From JAICKM01 sp050998805 (GTDB lineage Bacteria > Chloroflexota > Chloroflexia > QHBQ01 > JAICKM01): a stretch of 64,000 nt of DNA. Under the pieces are notes generated by a model. It was not told the origin of the DNA. It was given only the letters and a program-made list of their open reading frames with translations, and ran no database searches. Numbering within the stretch: the first letter of the stretch is position 1; each line of letters opens with the position of its first letter. The stretch covers positions 62,001 to 126,000 of the forward strand of contig JBPCPV010000030.1 in assembly GCA_050998805.1 (NCBI GenBank). The letters run 5' to 3'. Shown here piece by piece: positions 1 to 8,154 of the stretch. The position numbers and the translations under genes were made by a program.

Positions 1-937
1 CGACAAGCAGTCCGGTGTACGCCCGCATGAACGGCACGGTCATCGTGATCTGCGCCCGGTCGGGCAGGCGCATCTCGGGACGGTCCCGGAACTTCTTGAT
101 CGCGCTGAAAATGTAGTCCCAGCGCCCCGCGTTCAGTCCGGCGGCGTGGTCACGGAGTTCGTAGAGGATCTCGTCCATCTCGAACGCCGCCAGGATCGTC
201 TCGATCAGCACGGTCGCCCGAACGGTGCAGTCGGGGATGCCGAGCGTCTGCTCCGCCTGCGTGAAAACGTCGTTCCAGAGGCGGGCCTCGGTGTGGCTCT
301 CCAGCTTCGGCAGGTAGAAGTACGGGCCGGTGCCGCGCCCGATAAGCTCCTCGGCGTTGTGGAAGAAGTAGAGGCCGAAGTCGAACAGGCTTGCCGAAAC
401 CAACTCCCCGTCCACCAGCATGTGCTTCTCGTCGAGGTGCCAGCCGCGCGGCCTCACGAGGAGCGTGGCGATCTGCTCGTTCAGCCGGTACTGCTTGCCC
501 TCCGGACCGGTGAACGACAGTTCCCGCCTCACCGCATCGCGCAAGTTCAGCTGCCCCCCGACCACATTCTCCCAGGTCGGGGAGAGCGAGTCCTCCAGGT
601 CGGCCATGAAGACATCGGCCCCTGAGTTGAGCGCGTTGATCATCATCTTGCGCTCGACCGGCCCGGTGATCTCGACATGCCGCCGTTGTAGGTCGTCGGG
701 CGTTGCCGCCGTGCTCCAATCCCCTTCCCTCACCTCGGCGGTCTCCGGCAAGAAGTCGGGCAGCTCACCGGCCGATAGCCGCGCCTGCCGCTCGACCCGC
801 CGCCCCAGCGCCTGCACCCGCCGCCCGCCGAACGCCCGCTGCAACCCCGCAACAAACCCCAGCGCCTCCGGCGTCAATATCTGCGCGAACTCCGGCGTCA
901 CCGTCCCACGTATCTCGATCCCTTCAGGATATTGCAT
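1..937 (-). CDS. aceB: Malate synthase A, 3' end outside the window
   Basis: Condenses glyoxylate with acetyl-CoA to malate, the second step of the glyoxylate shunt, in the cytosol. Only the first 312 codons lie in the window; the reading frame is still open at base 1. Translating the minus strand from the ATG at 937 gives family landmarks in order: VERKMMINALNSGADVFMAD, the acidic EDSLSPTW active-site segment, YFYLPKLESHTEARLWND and TVLIETILAAFEMDEI, followed by GLNAGRWDYIFS. The start is supported by AAAGGAGT just upstream of the ATG (complement of 942-950). Isocitrate lyase is not in the window. Identification rests on recognised family motifs and is firm; the symbol aceB rather than glcB is chosen because the N terminus is the short A-type. 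Confidence 0.93.
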   Translation of the reverse strand, partial: MQYPEGIEIRGTVTPEFAQILTPEALGFVAGLQRAFGGRRVQALGRRVERQARLSAGELPDFLPETAEVREGDWSTAATPDDLQRRHVEITGPVERKMMINALNSGADVFMADLEDSLSPTWENVVGGQLNLRDAVRRELSFTGPEGKQYRLNEQIATLLVRPRGWHLDEKHMLVDGELVSASLFDFGLYFFHNAEELIGRGTGPYFYLPKLESHTEARLWNDVFTQAEQTLGIPDCTVRATVLIETILAAFEMDEILYELRDHAAGLNAGRWDYIFSAIKKFRDRPEMRLPDRAQITMTVPFMRAYTGLLV

Positions 938-1038
938 CTGTCACTCCTTTGTGAGAAGTCTAGCCCATCCAGAATGTTGTACCACACCAGCCCCGATCCC
1001 TGCCACCCACAGCCGTCAGTGTTCAGCCGTTAGCCACA

Positions 1039-1083
1039 CACTCCGCACTCCGCACTCCGCACTCCGCACTCCGCACTCCGCAA
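1039..1083. repeat. Heptamer tandem array (CACTCCG unit)
   Basis: Six contiguous copies of the 7-nt unit CACTCCG between malate synthase and aspS. The same unit or its complement recurs at 16374-16395, 38160-38176, 38909-38935 and 39840-39885. It is one of several heptamer families in the window. Confidence 0.9.
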
Positions 1084-1092
1084 TCTGAGCAG

Positions 1093-1121
1093 TGGACAGA
1101 GACCCCGGTTGCCTGTATAAT
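1093..1121 (+). promoter_or_regulatory. Sigma70-type promoter of aspS
   Basis: TGGACA at 1093-1098 and a perfect TATAAT at 1116-1121 with a 17-nt spacer. The transcript would carry a ~105-nt leader that includes the heptamer array at 1131-1215. No other gene in this orientation starts nearby. Confidence 0.75.
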
Positions 1122-1130
1122 GTGTCCCTA

Positions 1131-1215
1131 AGCAGTCAGCCGTCAGCCGTAAGCAAGCAGCCGTCAGCAAGCTGAACGCTGAACGCTGAACGCTGACGGC
1201 TGATAGCTAACCGCT
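1131..1215. repeat. Mixed heptamer array (CAGCCGT / TGAACGC units)
   Basis: The aspS 5' leader consists of diverged and exact 7-nt units: several CAGCCGT-type copies, then three exact TGAACGC copies, then TGACGGC. It ends right before the aspS ribosome-binding region. This is the same class of short tandem repeat seen at 10804-10847 and 57756-57843. Confidence 0.85.
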
Positions 1216-1231
1216 ACCGAAAGGCCACTTG

Positions 1232-3064
1232 ATGCAGACCGAACAGACATCTCCCCGCACCGTCAACTGCGGCGAACTCCGCGAGGCCGACGCAGGCAGC
1301 CGCGTGCTGCTCAAAGGCTGGGTGCATCGCCGCCGCGACCACGGCGGGCTGATCTTCCTCGACATACGCGACCGCTGGGGCCTCACGCAGGTCGTCTGCA
1401 ACCCCGCCGACGCCCCCGACGCCGCCGCAACCGCCGAGACGCTCCGCTCCGAGTTTGTCGTCGCCGCAGAGGGCACGGTGCGCGCTCGCCCCGAGGGGAT
1501 GCGTAACCCAAAGATCCCCACGGGCGGCATCGAGGTCGCCGTGCAGCGCCTGGAGATACTCAACGCCGCCAAGCCCCTGCCTTTCGAGGTCGCAGGCGCG
1601 TCGGAGGCCGACGAGTCGCTGCGCCTCAAGTACCGCTACCTCGATCTGCGCCGCCCCGAAATGCAGCGCAATCTCATGCTCCGCCACCGCGTGATCAAGT
1701 TCATCCGCGACTACTTGGACGCCCGCGACTTCATCGAGGTCGAGACGCCGATCCTCTTCAAGAGCACGCCCGAAGGCGCACGCGATTACCTGGTGCCGAG
1801 CCGCGTCCACCCCGGCACGTTCTACGCCCTCCCTCAGTCGCCGCAGCAGCTAAAGCAGCTCCTGATGGTTGCGGGCATCGGGCGATACTACCAGATAGCG
1901 CGCTGCTTCCGCGACGAAGACCTGCGCGCCGACCGCCAGCCGGAGTTCACCCAGCTTGACCTCGAGATGAGCTTCGTCGAGCGTGAGGACATCTTGCAGC
2001 TTATCGAGGGGATGCTCACCGAACTTGTGCCGGCGGTCACCGACAAGCGGATCATGACCCTGCCCTTCCCCCGGCTGATCTACGCGGACGTGCTCGAACG
2101 CTACGGCTCCGACAAGCCCGACATCCGCTTCGGCATGGAGCTGCACGACATCGGCGACCTCCTCTCCGGCAGCGAGTTTGCCGTCTTCCGCGGTGCGCTT
2201 GCCGCAGGCGGCGCGGTGCGCGCCATAGCCGTGCCCGGCTGCTCCGGCTACACCCGCCGCGAGCTTGACGATCTGACCGAGCAGGCGAAGCGCGCGGGCG
2301 CTCGCGGCCTGATCTGGGTCGCGCTCGAGGGCAGCAACGACTCCGGGCGGCAGATCCGCTCTCCCGCCGCGAAGTACCTCCCTCCCGCCCAACTGGATGC
2401 GATCCTCGAACGCCTCGGCGCGAAGGACGGCGACCTGCTGCTGATCGTCGCCGACAAGCGGGAGACCGCGGGGGCCGTGCTCGGCAAGCTCCGCGTCGAA
2501 CTCGCCCGCCGCCTCGACCTGCTCGACGATGACGTGCTGGCCTTCGCCTGGGTGCTCGACCCCCCTCTGCTCGAATGGAGCACCGACGAAGGCCGCTGGG
2601 ACGCCGTGCATCACCCCTTCACGATGCCGATGCCCGAAGACCTCGGACTGCTCGACACCGACCCCGGCGCGACGCGGGCCACCGCCTACGACATCGTCTG
2701 CAACGGCTTCGAGCTTTCGACCGGCTCGATCCGCATCCACGACCGCAGCTTGCAGTCAAAAGTCTTCGGCCTGATGGGATACTCCGAGGAGGAGGCCAAC
2801 TTCCGCTTCGGCCACCTGCTCGAGGCCTTCGAGTACGGCGCGCCGCCGCACGGAGGCATCGCCCCCGGCATAGACCGCATCGTGATGCTCCTCGTCGGCA
2901 AGGCGAACATCCGCGACGTGATCGCCTTCCCGAAAACACAATCCGCGACCGACCTGATGACCGACGCCCCATCGCCGGTGCCGGAGTCGGCGCTGCGCGA
3001 CTTGCACATACAGCTACGCGAGACCCCCGCCAAGCCCAAACCCGACACTCAGGAGGCCACGTAA
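1232..3064 (+). CDS. aspS: Aspartyl-tRNA synthetase, bacterial type
   Basis: Charges tRNA-Asp (and tRNA-Asn if non-discriminating) with aspartate. The 610-residue protein shows the N-terminal OB-fold anticodon domain (GWVHRRRDHGGLIFLDIRD, residues 29-47), class II motif 2 (FRDEDLRADRQPEFTQLD), the bacterial GAD insertion and motif 3 (PPHGGIAPGIDRIVMLL). The ATG at 1232 is preferred over the TTG one codon upstream because it sits 7-8 nt after AAAGG. His37 in RRRDHGG is the residue typical of non-discriminating bacterial AspRS, where discriminating enzymes usually carry Leu; with no asnS in view the enzyme may also feed the GatCAB amidotransferase route. The stop overlaps the next ATG (TAATG), so translation of the downstream gene is probably coupled. 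Confidence 0.96.
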   Translation: MQTEQTSPRTVNCGELREADAGSRVLLKGWVHRRRDHGGLIFLDIRDRWGLTQVVCNPADAPDAAATAETLRSEFVVAAEGTVRARPEGMRNPKIPTGGIEVAVQRLEILNAAKPLPFEVAGASEADESLRLKYRYLDLRRPEMQRNLMLRHRVIKFIRDYLDARDFIEVETPILFKSTPEGARDYLVPSRVHPGTFYALPQSPQQLKQLLMVAGIGRYYQIARCFRDEDLRADRQPEFTQLDLEMSFVEREDILQLIEGMLTELVPAVTDKRIMTLPFPRLIYADVLERYGSDKPDIRFGMELHDIGDLLSGSEFAVFRGALAAGGAVRAIAVPGCSGYTRRELDDLTEQAKRAGARGLIWVALEGSNDSGRQIRSPAAKYLPPAQLDAILERLGAKDGDLLLIVADKRETAGAVLGKLRVELARRLDLLDDDVLAFAWVLDPPLLEWSTDEGRWDAVHHPFTMPMPEDLGLLDTDPGATRATAYDIVCNGFELSTGSIRIHDRSLQSKVFGLMGYSEEEANFRFGHLLEAFEYGAPPHGGIAPGIDRIVMLLVGKANIRDVIAFPKTQSATDLMTDAPSPVPESALRDLHIQLRETPAKPKPDTQEAT

Positions 3065-3933
3065 TGGACCAGCGCGCCCCCGGCCCACCCGACATTCCGG
3101 TAGCCGACATCATGGAAACCGTCGCCGCGACCATGCGGCAGGAACGCGGACGGCTCAACAGCCTGTCGAGCTTCAGCGGCGACGCCGCCCACGGCGACCG
3201 CATGGCCCGCGCCTTCACGGACGCCGCAGACGCCATACTCGGCAGCGGCACCGGCGACGCCGGGGAGGATCTACAGCTTGCCGGCCAGGTGCTCACCGAC
3301 CCCGCCGCAGGCTACGGCACGGCAGCCCCCTATTTCGGGCAGGGCTTCTCCGAGGCAGGCACCCACTTCCTGGGCAGGCGCGGCCTCAGCTTCGACGACC
3401 TCCCCGAACTCCTCGACGCGATGCTGGCTGGCGCGCAAAAAGACAACCCTGCCGTGCCCGGCATGGGCACTCTGCTCGACGTGCTCTCCCCGGCCGCGAT
3501 GGCCGTCGGCGGGGCCGCGACAAGCCGCCTCACCCACCTGCAAACGATCCAGGGCGCGCTCGGCGCTGCCGCGAGCGGCGTCCGCAACACGGCCAACATG
3601 CCCCAGCCCTTCAACCGCCACCCGAAGGGCCGCCCCGCCGCCCCGACCGGTATGCCCGACCCCGGTGCCGGCTCCGCCCAGACCATGCTCACCGGCGTGG
3701 TGAAGGGCCTGCTCGGCGACAGGGTACCGACCGCCCCGGCAGGCCAGAATGCGCCGAACTTCCTGCTCAACCTGCTGTCTCAGGGGATAGATCTCGGCGG
3801 TGCCGTCATCCGCCCCCGGCCCACCAACGACGTGGAAGCCATGCTTGCCGGCACCGCCGCCGCAGGCCGCTACGCCCAACCCCTCAACAACCCTCAGCCG
3901 GGATATGGCAAGGGAACGGATGTAGAGGGGTAA
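3064..3933 (+). CDS. Degenerate DhaL/DAK2-like protein
   Basis: 289 residues, starting in the TAATG overlap with aspS. Residues 30-125 resemble the nucleotide-binding DhaL domain of dihydroxyacetone kinases: LNSLSSFSGDAAHGDRM corresponds to the LxAAxGDGDHGxxM signature, followed by SEAGTHFLG and GTLLDVLSPAA (family KTMLDVLxPA). The family needs three Asp residues to hold Mg-ATP; here the GDGDHG core reads GDAAHG, so the second Asp is Ala (residue 42) and activity as a kinase is doubtful. The C-terminal half is rich in Pro, Gly and Ala and unrecognised. No DhaK or DhaM partner is nearby. Role unknown; co-expression with aspS is likely from the overlap. Confidence 0.55.
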   Translation: MDQRAPGPPDIPVADIMETVAATMRQERGRLNSLSSFSGDAAHGDRMARAFTDAADAILGSGTGDAGEDLQLAGQVLTDPAAGYGTAAPYFGQGFSEAGTHFLGRRGLSFDDLPELLDAMLAGAQKDNPAVPGMGTLLDVLSPAAMAVGGAATSRLTHLQTIQGALGAAASGVRNTANMPQPFNRHPKGRPAAPTGMPDPGAGSAQTMLTGVVKGLLGDRVPTAPAGQNAPNFLLNLLSQGIDLGGAVIRPRPTNDVEAMLAGTAAAGRYAQPLNNPQPGYGKGTDVEG

Positions 3934-3937
3934 GAAT

Positions 3938-4804
3938 ATGCCGATCCCACAATACGATAATCTGTTCAACCCAGCCCTGCTGGCGATCAAGAAGCTGGGC
4001 GGGTCGGCATCTATTGCCGAGTTGAATGAGGAAGTAACGAAGAGCTTGCATCTGAACGATAAGGATCTGGTTCAACCTCATGGTGTCGATGATCGTCAAA
4101 CAGAGCTGGAGTACCGCCTCGCTTGGGCACGCACCTACCTGAAAAAGGCAGGGCTGCTCGACAACTCGGAGCGCGGGGTCTGGTCCCTGACCGCGAAGGG
4201 CCAGGAGGTTGATACGGTTAAACCTAGAGAAGTCGTGCGCTCAATGACTCAAAACCGCCCTGTGAGGAAGAAGCCCACCGTTGGAACACCCACAGCTACC
4301 TCTGACATAAGCGTGCCCGAAATCGCCGAAGCCGTACTTGAGCAAACCTGGAAGGATCAGTTGTTGGTTACCTTGCGGGCGCTGCCGCCCGCCGCGTTCG
4401 AGCGTTTGTGCCAACGGTTGTTGCGAGAGTCCGGCTTTGTTGAGGTACACGTCACAGGGCGGTCTGGAGACGGCGGTATTGACGGGGTTGGGCGCGTGAA
4501 GATCGGAGGGCTATTGGGCTTCCCTATCGTTTTTCAATGCAAGCGGTATCAAGGCAGCATAAGCCCCAACATGGTGCGCGAGTTTCGCGGGGCAATGATG
4601 GGGCGCGCGGACCGTGGCCTGCTTATCACAACAGGAACCTTCACCAGCGAAGCCAAAAGAGAGGCGGTACGCGACGGTGCTCAACCGATCGATCTGTTGG
4701 ACGGCGATGAGTTGATGGAGAAACTGAAAGACTTGCGGCTCGGCGTCGGCGTCAAAATGATCGAGGAAGTCTCCGTCTTGGACGATTGGTTCAGAGAGAT
4801 TTAG
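3938..4804 (+). CDS. mrr: Mrr-family restriction endonuclease
   Basis: 288 residues with the two-domain Mrr architecture. The N-terminal winged-helix Mrr_N domain spans about 1-100 (YDNLFNPALLAIKKLGGSAS, AWARTYLKKAGLLDNSERGV). The C-terminal PD-(D/E)xK nuclease domain, about 145-270, has LCQRLLRESGF, GRSGDGGIDGVG and FQCKRYQG, giving the catalytic D and QxK residues intact. Mrr enzymes cleave DNA with methylated bases (type IV restriction), so no partner methylase is expected and none is present. Codon use is less GC-extreme than in the flanking genes (for example AT-richer start region), which fits horizontal acquisition. It follows the DhaL-like gene by 4 nt. Confidence 0.9.
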   Translation: MPIPQYDNLFNPALLAIKKLGGSASIAELNEEVTKSLHLNDKDLVQPHGVDDRQTELEYRLAWARTYLKKAGLLDNSERGVWSLTAKGQEVDTVKPREVVRSMTQNRPVRKKPTVGTPTATSDISVPEIAEAVLEQTWKDQLLVTLRALPPAAFERLCQRLLRESGFVEVHVTGRSGDGGIDGVGRVKIGGLLGFPIVFQCKRYQGSISPNMVREFRGAMMGRADRGLLITTGTFTSEAKREAVRDGAQPIDLLDGDELMEKLKDLRLGVGVKMIEEVSVLDDWFREI

Positions 4805-4854
4805 CTGGTCGGTTAGCCAAGATCGTCTAGCGTTGCAGCAAGGAGAGAACCGCT

Positions 4855-5634
4855 ATGGCGAGAATTAGCCTACGCAACCAGGTCGTGATGATCAGCGGCG
4901 CGTCGAGCGGCATCGGGCGGGCAACCGCGCTCGCCTTCGCCGCCGAGGGGACGCGCCTTGCACTCTGCGCCCGCCGCGAGGATCGGCTCGAAGCCCTCGT
5001 GCCCGAACTCCGGCAGGCGGGTGCAGCCGACGTGCTGACCCGCGCGGTGGATGTGCGCGACCTCGCGCAGCTCGCCGCCTTCGTGCAGGCGGCGCTCGCC
5101 GCCTTCGTGCGGATCGACGTACTCGTGAACAACGCCGGCCTCGCGCGCGGCGTGGCGACAATCGCGCAGGGCGACGACGACGCCTGGGACGAGATGATTG
5201 ACACGAACATCAAGGGCCTGCTGGCGCTCACCCACCTTGTCGTGCCGGTGATGCTCGCGCAGGAGGGCGGCCATGTGATCAACCTCAGCTCGGTCGCCGC
5301 CCACGCTGCCTACGAAGGCGGCAGCGTGTATAGCGCCACCAAGCACGCCGTCCGCGCCATCACCGAGGCGCTGCGGCTCGAGGTAGCCGACCGGCGTGTG
5401 CGCGTCACCGCCGTCTCCCCCGGCCTCACCGAGACCGAGTTCAGCGTTGTCCGCTTCCGGGGCGATCAGCCCCGAGCCGACTCGGTCTACTCCGGCATGA
5501 CCCCGCTGACGCCCGAGGACATCGCCGACTGCATCGTGTTCGCCGCGAGCCGCCCGCCCCACGTCAACATTGACGAGATGATCGTCAAGCCGACCGACCA
5601 GGCGGGCTTGCAGAAGGTCGTCCGCAGGCCCTAG
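4855..5634 (+). CDS. Short-chain dehydrogenase/reductase
   Basis: 259-residue NAD(P)-dependent oxidoreductase of the classical SDR type. The cofactor motif SGASSGIG (residues 15-22) is a TGxxxGxG variant, followed by the NNAG motif (VLVNNAGLARG), the catalytic Ser in INLSSVAAH and the YxxxK pair in YSATK. The C terminus (ADCIVFAASRPPHVNIDEMI) is typical of the YdfG/serine 3-dehydrogenase-like group. AAGGAGAG lies 7 nt before the ATG. Substrate cannot be assigned. It converges with the ECF transporter operon. Confidence 0.92.
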   Translation: MARISLRNQVVMISGASSGIGRATALAFAAEGTRLALCARREDRLEALVPELRQAGAADVLTRAVDVRDLAQLAAFVQAALAAFVRIDVLVNNAGLARGVATIAQGDDDAWDEMIDTNIKGLLALTHLVVPVMLAQEGGHVINLSSVAAHAAYEGGSVYSATKHAVRAITEALRLEVADRRVRVTAVSPGLTETEFSVVRFRGDQPRADSVYSGMTPLTPEDIADCIVFAASRPPHVNIDEMIVKPTDQAGLQKVVRRP

Positions 5635-5637
5635 CCG

Positions 5638-6462
5638 CTACTCGGCCCCTACCGTCACGAAGCTGAACCGCTCCTTGAAGCGCCGCAGCATCTTGAGCAC
5701 GGGCGCGGCCAGCAGCAGGATCAGCAGCAGGTTGCCGAACGCGCGGGTCGTGTCGAAGGGCAGCGAGGTCGCCGCGTAGAAGCCTGCATACCGTTCGAGG
5801 CCGCCGAGCAGCCCCGCCGTCGGGTCCCACGCCGTCGACGGGTCGGCGCTCGCGGCGGGCGCGGTGAACGGCCAGAACCAGAGGTTGAGCAGGGCGCCGT
5901 ACAGGAAGCCTGTGAGCACACCCCACCCGGCGAGGGCCGCCCTCTCGACTTTGCCTCCTGCGTGGGCGAGCGGACGCGCGAACCAGGATGCGCTCAGGCC
6001 CACCCAGCCTGCGGCGTACATTTGGAACGGCAGCCAGGGACCGACCCCCGCCGTGAACAGCGCCGAGACCAGCATCGAGAGCGCGCCCAGCAGGAAGCCG
6101 AAATCTCCGCCGAGGGCATACCCGCAGAGGATCGGTAGCACGAAGAACGGCACGAACTCGGCGGGGTGGGGTATCGCGCGCAGCGAGGCATTCGTCGCCA
6201 CGAGTATGCCGAGGAGAGCCACCTGCCGCGCGTCGAGCCTCCGAGTCTCCAGATCGGCCAGCAGCACCAGCAGGCAAAGCCCGACGAGCAGCACCAGCAC
6301 CAACGGCGCATCGGCCAGGTGCGCGGCGTTCTCCCCCGCGTTCGCCTGCGTCAGAAAGAACGGGTAGAAGAACGCCCCCACTCCCACCACGCTAGTCACC
6401 GCCAGCAGCGGCGCGGTTGACGACTGGCGGCTGATGCGATTTGTGTGTTGGAGACTGCTCAT
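5638..6462 (-). CDS. ECF transporter S component (probable cobalamin specificity)
   Basis: Integral membrane substrate-binding subunit of an energy-coupling factor transporter; 274 residues with about six hydrophobic helices. Landmarks include FFVLPILCGYALGGDFGFLLGALS and GVGPWLPFQMYAAGWVGL, characteristic of ECF S proteins. It is the last gene of the minus-strand operon: the ATG at 6462 starts 2 nt after the EcfA stop and is preferred to an upstream in-frame ATG at 6492 that would overlap EcfA. The first gene of the operon is under a cobalamin riboswitch, so the substrate is probably vitamin B12 or a corrinoid; this is inferred from context, not from the protein itself. Confidence 0.85.
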   Translation of the reverse strand: MSSLQHTNRISRQSSTAPLLAVTSVVGVGAFFYPFFLTQANAGENAAHLADAPLVLVLLVGLCLLVLLADLETRRLDARQVALLGILVATNASLRAIPHPAEFVPFFVLPILCGYALGGDFGFLLGALSMLVSALFTAGVGPWLPFQMYAAGWVGLSASWFARPLAHAGGKVERAALAGWGVLTGFLYGALLNLWFWPFTAPAASADPSTAWDPTAGLLGGLERYAGFYAATSLPFDTTRAFGNLLLILLLAAPVLKMLRRFKERFSFVTVGAE

Positions 6463-6464
6463 GC

Positions 6465-8147
6465 CTATACCTTGATGCCGCCTACGGCCCACTCCGCAAT
6501 CCGCACTACGTCCTCCGGCGTGACCAGCCGTGGGTCGCCGAAGAGCTTGCTGACCTGGGAGGCGAACACCAGGGAGCCGGACATCACCTCGCGGGCCGTA
6601 CCCTCGACTACGACCTGGCCTTCGCTCAGGAGGGCGACCCGATCCGCCAGGTGGGCCGCGAGTTCCACATCGTGCGTCGCCAGCACGATTGTCCGCCCAG
6701 CCTCGGCAAGCTCGCGCAGCAGGACCGAAAGCGCGTCCTTCTGCCGGTAGTCCATGCCTCGCGTCGGCTCATCGAGGAGCAGCGCGCCCGGTTCGGCGGC
6801 GAGGATTGCGGCCAGTGCCACCCTCTGGCGCTCGCCCACGCTCAGGTTCTTGGCGTCGTGATCCACATATCCCTCTAGGTGAAGCTGCGAGAGGAGGGAG
6901 GCCACAACCGGACCGTTGGGGGGCAGAGCATGGTTGCGGCGGGTGAATGCGATCTCCTCCCGCACGCTGTCGGCGAAAAGCAGCAGATCCGGGCGCTGCG
7001 GCACATAGCCGACGCGCCGCACGATCTCCTCGAGCGACGTGTGCCTCGTGTCCACGCCGCCGACCAGCACCCGGCCCTGCGTCGGCTTGAGCAGCCCGAC
7101 CAGCAGCTTGAGCACAGTCGTCTTGCCCGCGCCGTTCCGCCCCATCAGCGCAAGCACCTCGCCGGGCCGCGCCTCCAGGCTCACCCCGCGTAGCGCCTCG
7201 CGCCCGCCGTAGGCGAACCAGGCGTTCTCGACCCGCAGCGCCGTGCCCGCGCTCTCCAGTGTGGGAGATGGCAGCGCGATCCGGGCCGTCGCCGTGCCTG
7301 GCGTGTCGGCGAGCGGGAAGCGTGGGTCGGCGGCGAGCAGGCGGCGCGCCTCCTTGATGCTCAGAGGCACGGAACCCCAGCCGAGCGCTCGCGCGACCTG
7401 GGCGAGCGGCGGCGCGAGCGGCATCCGCGCCAGCATTTCTCCCGGAGGCCCGATGACGATGCCGCCTGGCCCCTCCCCCGGCGCGGTCGTCGGCGCGGTC
7501 AGGTAGGCGATCCGGTCAACATGCTGCACTACGCGCTCGAGGCGGTGCTCGGAGAGGATGACCGTCAGGCCGAGGTCTTTGTTTAGCTTGACCAGTGTAT
7601 CCAGCACCTCCTCGGCAGCCTGGGGATCGAGCTGGGAGGTCGGCTCGTCGAGCACCAGCACGAGGGGGTGGAGCGTCATCACCGCGCCGATGGCGACCCT
7701 CTGCCGCTCGCCGCCGGAGAGGCTGCTGAGTCGCCGTCCGCGCAGGTGCGAGATAGAGAGGCTGTCGAGCACCTCCTCGATCCGCTTCCGCATCAGCGGC
7801 TGGGGTAGCCCCGCGTTCTCCATGCCGAAGGCAAGCTCGTCCTCCACCGTGTCGGCCACCATCTGAGCCTCCGGGTCTTGGAAGACGAAGCCGACGACCC
7901 CGCTCGCCGCCCCCGTGCCCTCCGCCGTCGGGTCCACACCCGCCACCGATACGCGCCCGCCGATCCTGCCTCCATAGAAATGCGGCACCAGCCCGTTGAG
8001 CGCGCGCAGCAGCGTAGACTTCCCCGACCCCGACTCCCCCGCCAGCAGCAGGAACTCGCCTTCTTCGACGCTCAGGCTCACGTCGCTGATGGCAGGCGTT
8101 TCCGAGCCGGGGTATGTATATGCAAGATGCTCAACTGTAACTATCAT
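6465..8147 (-). CDS. ecfA: Fused double-ATPase of ECF transporter (EcfA-EcfA')
   Basis: 560 residues containing two complete ABC ATPase domains that energise uptake. Domain 1 (about 1-250) has Walker A GESGSGKST, signature LSGGERQRVAIG and Walker B VLVLDEPTSQLD. Domain 2 (about 300-540) has Walker A GRNGAGKTT, signature LSVGERQRVALA and Walker B ALLLDEPTRGMD. Both end with the switch His (ILSEHRLE, LATHDVE). Most ECF systems use two separate ATPase genes; fused versions are known. The last codons (RIAEWAVGG) are written by a CCGCAATCCGCACT stretch that looks like the heptamer repeats. It is flanked by EcfT upstream and the S component downstream. Confidence 0.95.
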   Translation of the reverse strand: MIVTVEHLAYTYPGSETPAISDVSLSVEEGEFLLLAGESGSGKSTLLRALNGLVPHFYGGRIGGRVSVAGVDPTAEGTGAASGVVGFVFQDPEAQMVADTVEDELAFGMENAGLPQPLMRKRIEEVLDSLSISHLRGRRLSSLSGGERQRVAIGAVMTLHPLVLVLDEPTSQLDPQAAEEVLDTLVKLNKDLGLTVILSEHRLERVVQHVDRIAYLTAPTTAPGEGPGGIVIGPPGEMLARMPLAPPLAQVARALGWGSVPLSIKEARRLLAADPRFPLADTPGTATARIALPSPTLESAGTALRVENAWFAYGGREALRGVSLEARPGEVLALMGRNGAGKTTVLKLLVGLLKPTQGRVLVGGVDTRHTSLEEIVRRVGYVPQRPDLLLFADSVREEIAFTRRNHALPPNGPVVASLLSQLHLEGYVDHDAKNLSVGERQRVALAAILAAEPGALLLDEPTRGMDYRQKDALSVLLRELAEAGRTIVLATHDVELAAHLADRVALLSEGQVVVEGTAREVMSGSLVFASQVSKLFGDPRLVTPEDVVRIAEWAVGGIKV

Positions 8148-8154
8148 ATCCGAG

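Noticed and set aside
420..1088. 222-codon plus-strand ORF over malate synthase and the repeat array
   Set aside because: It lies opposite a clear malate synthase frame and runs into the heptamer array.
3938..4804. Mrr as part of a complete restriction-modification system
   Set aside because: No methyltransferase or specificity gene nearby; Mrr acts alone as a type IV enzyme.
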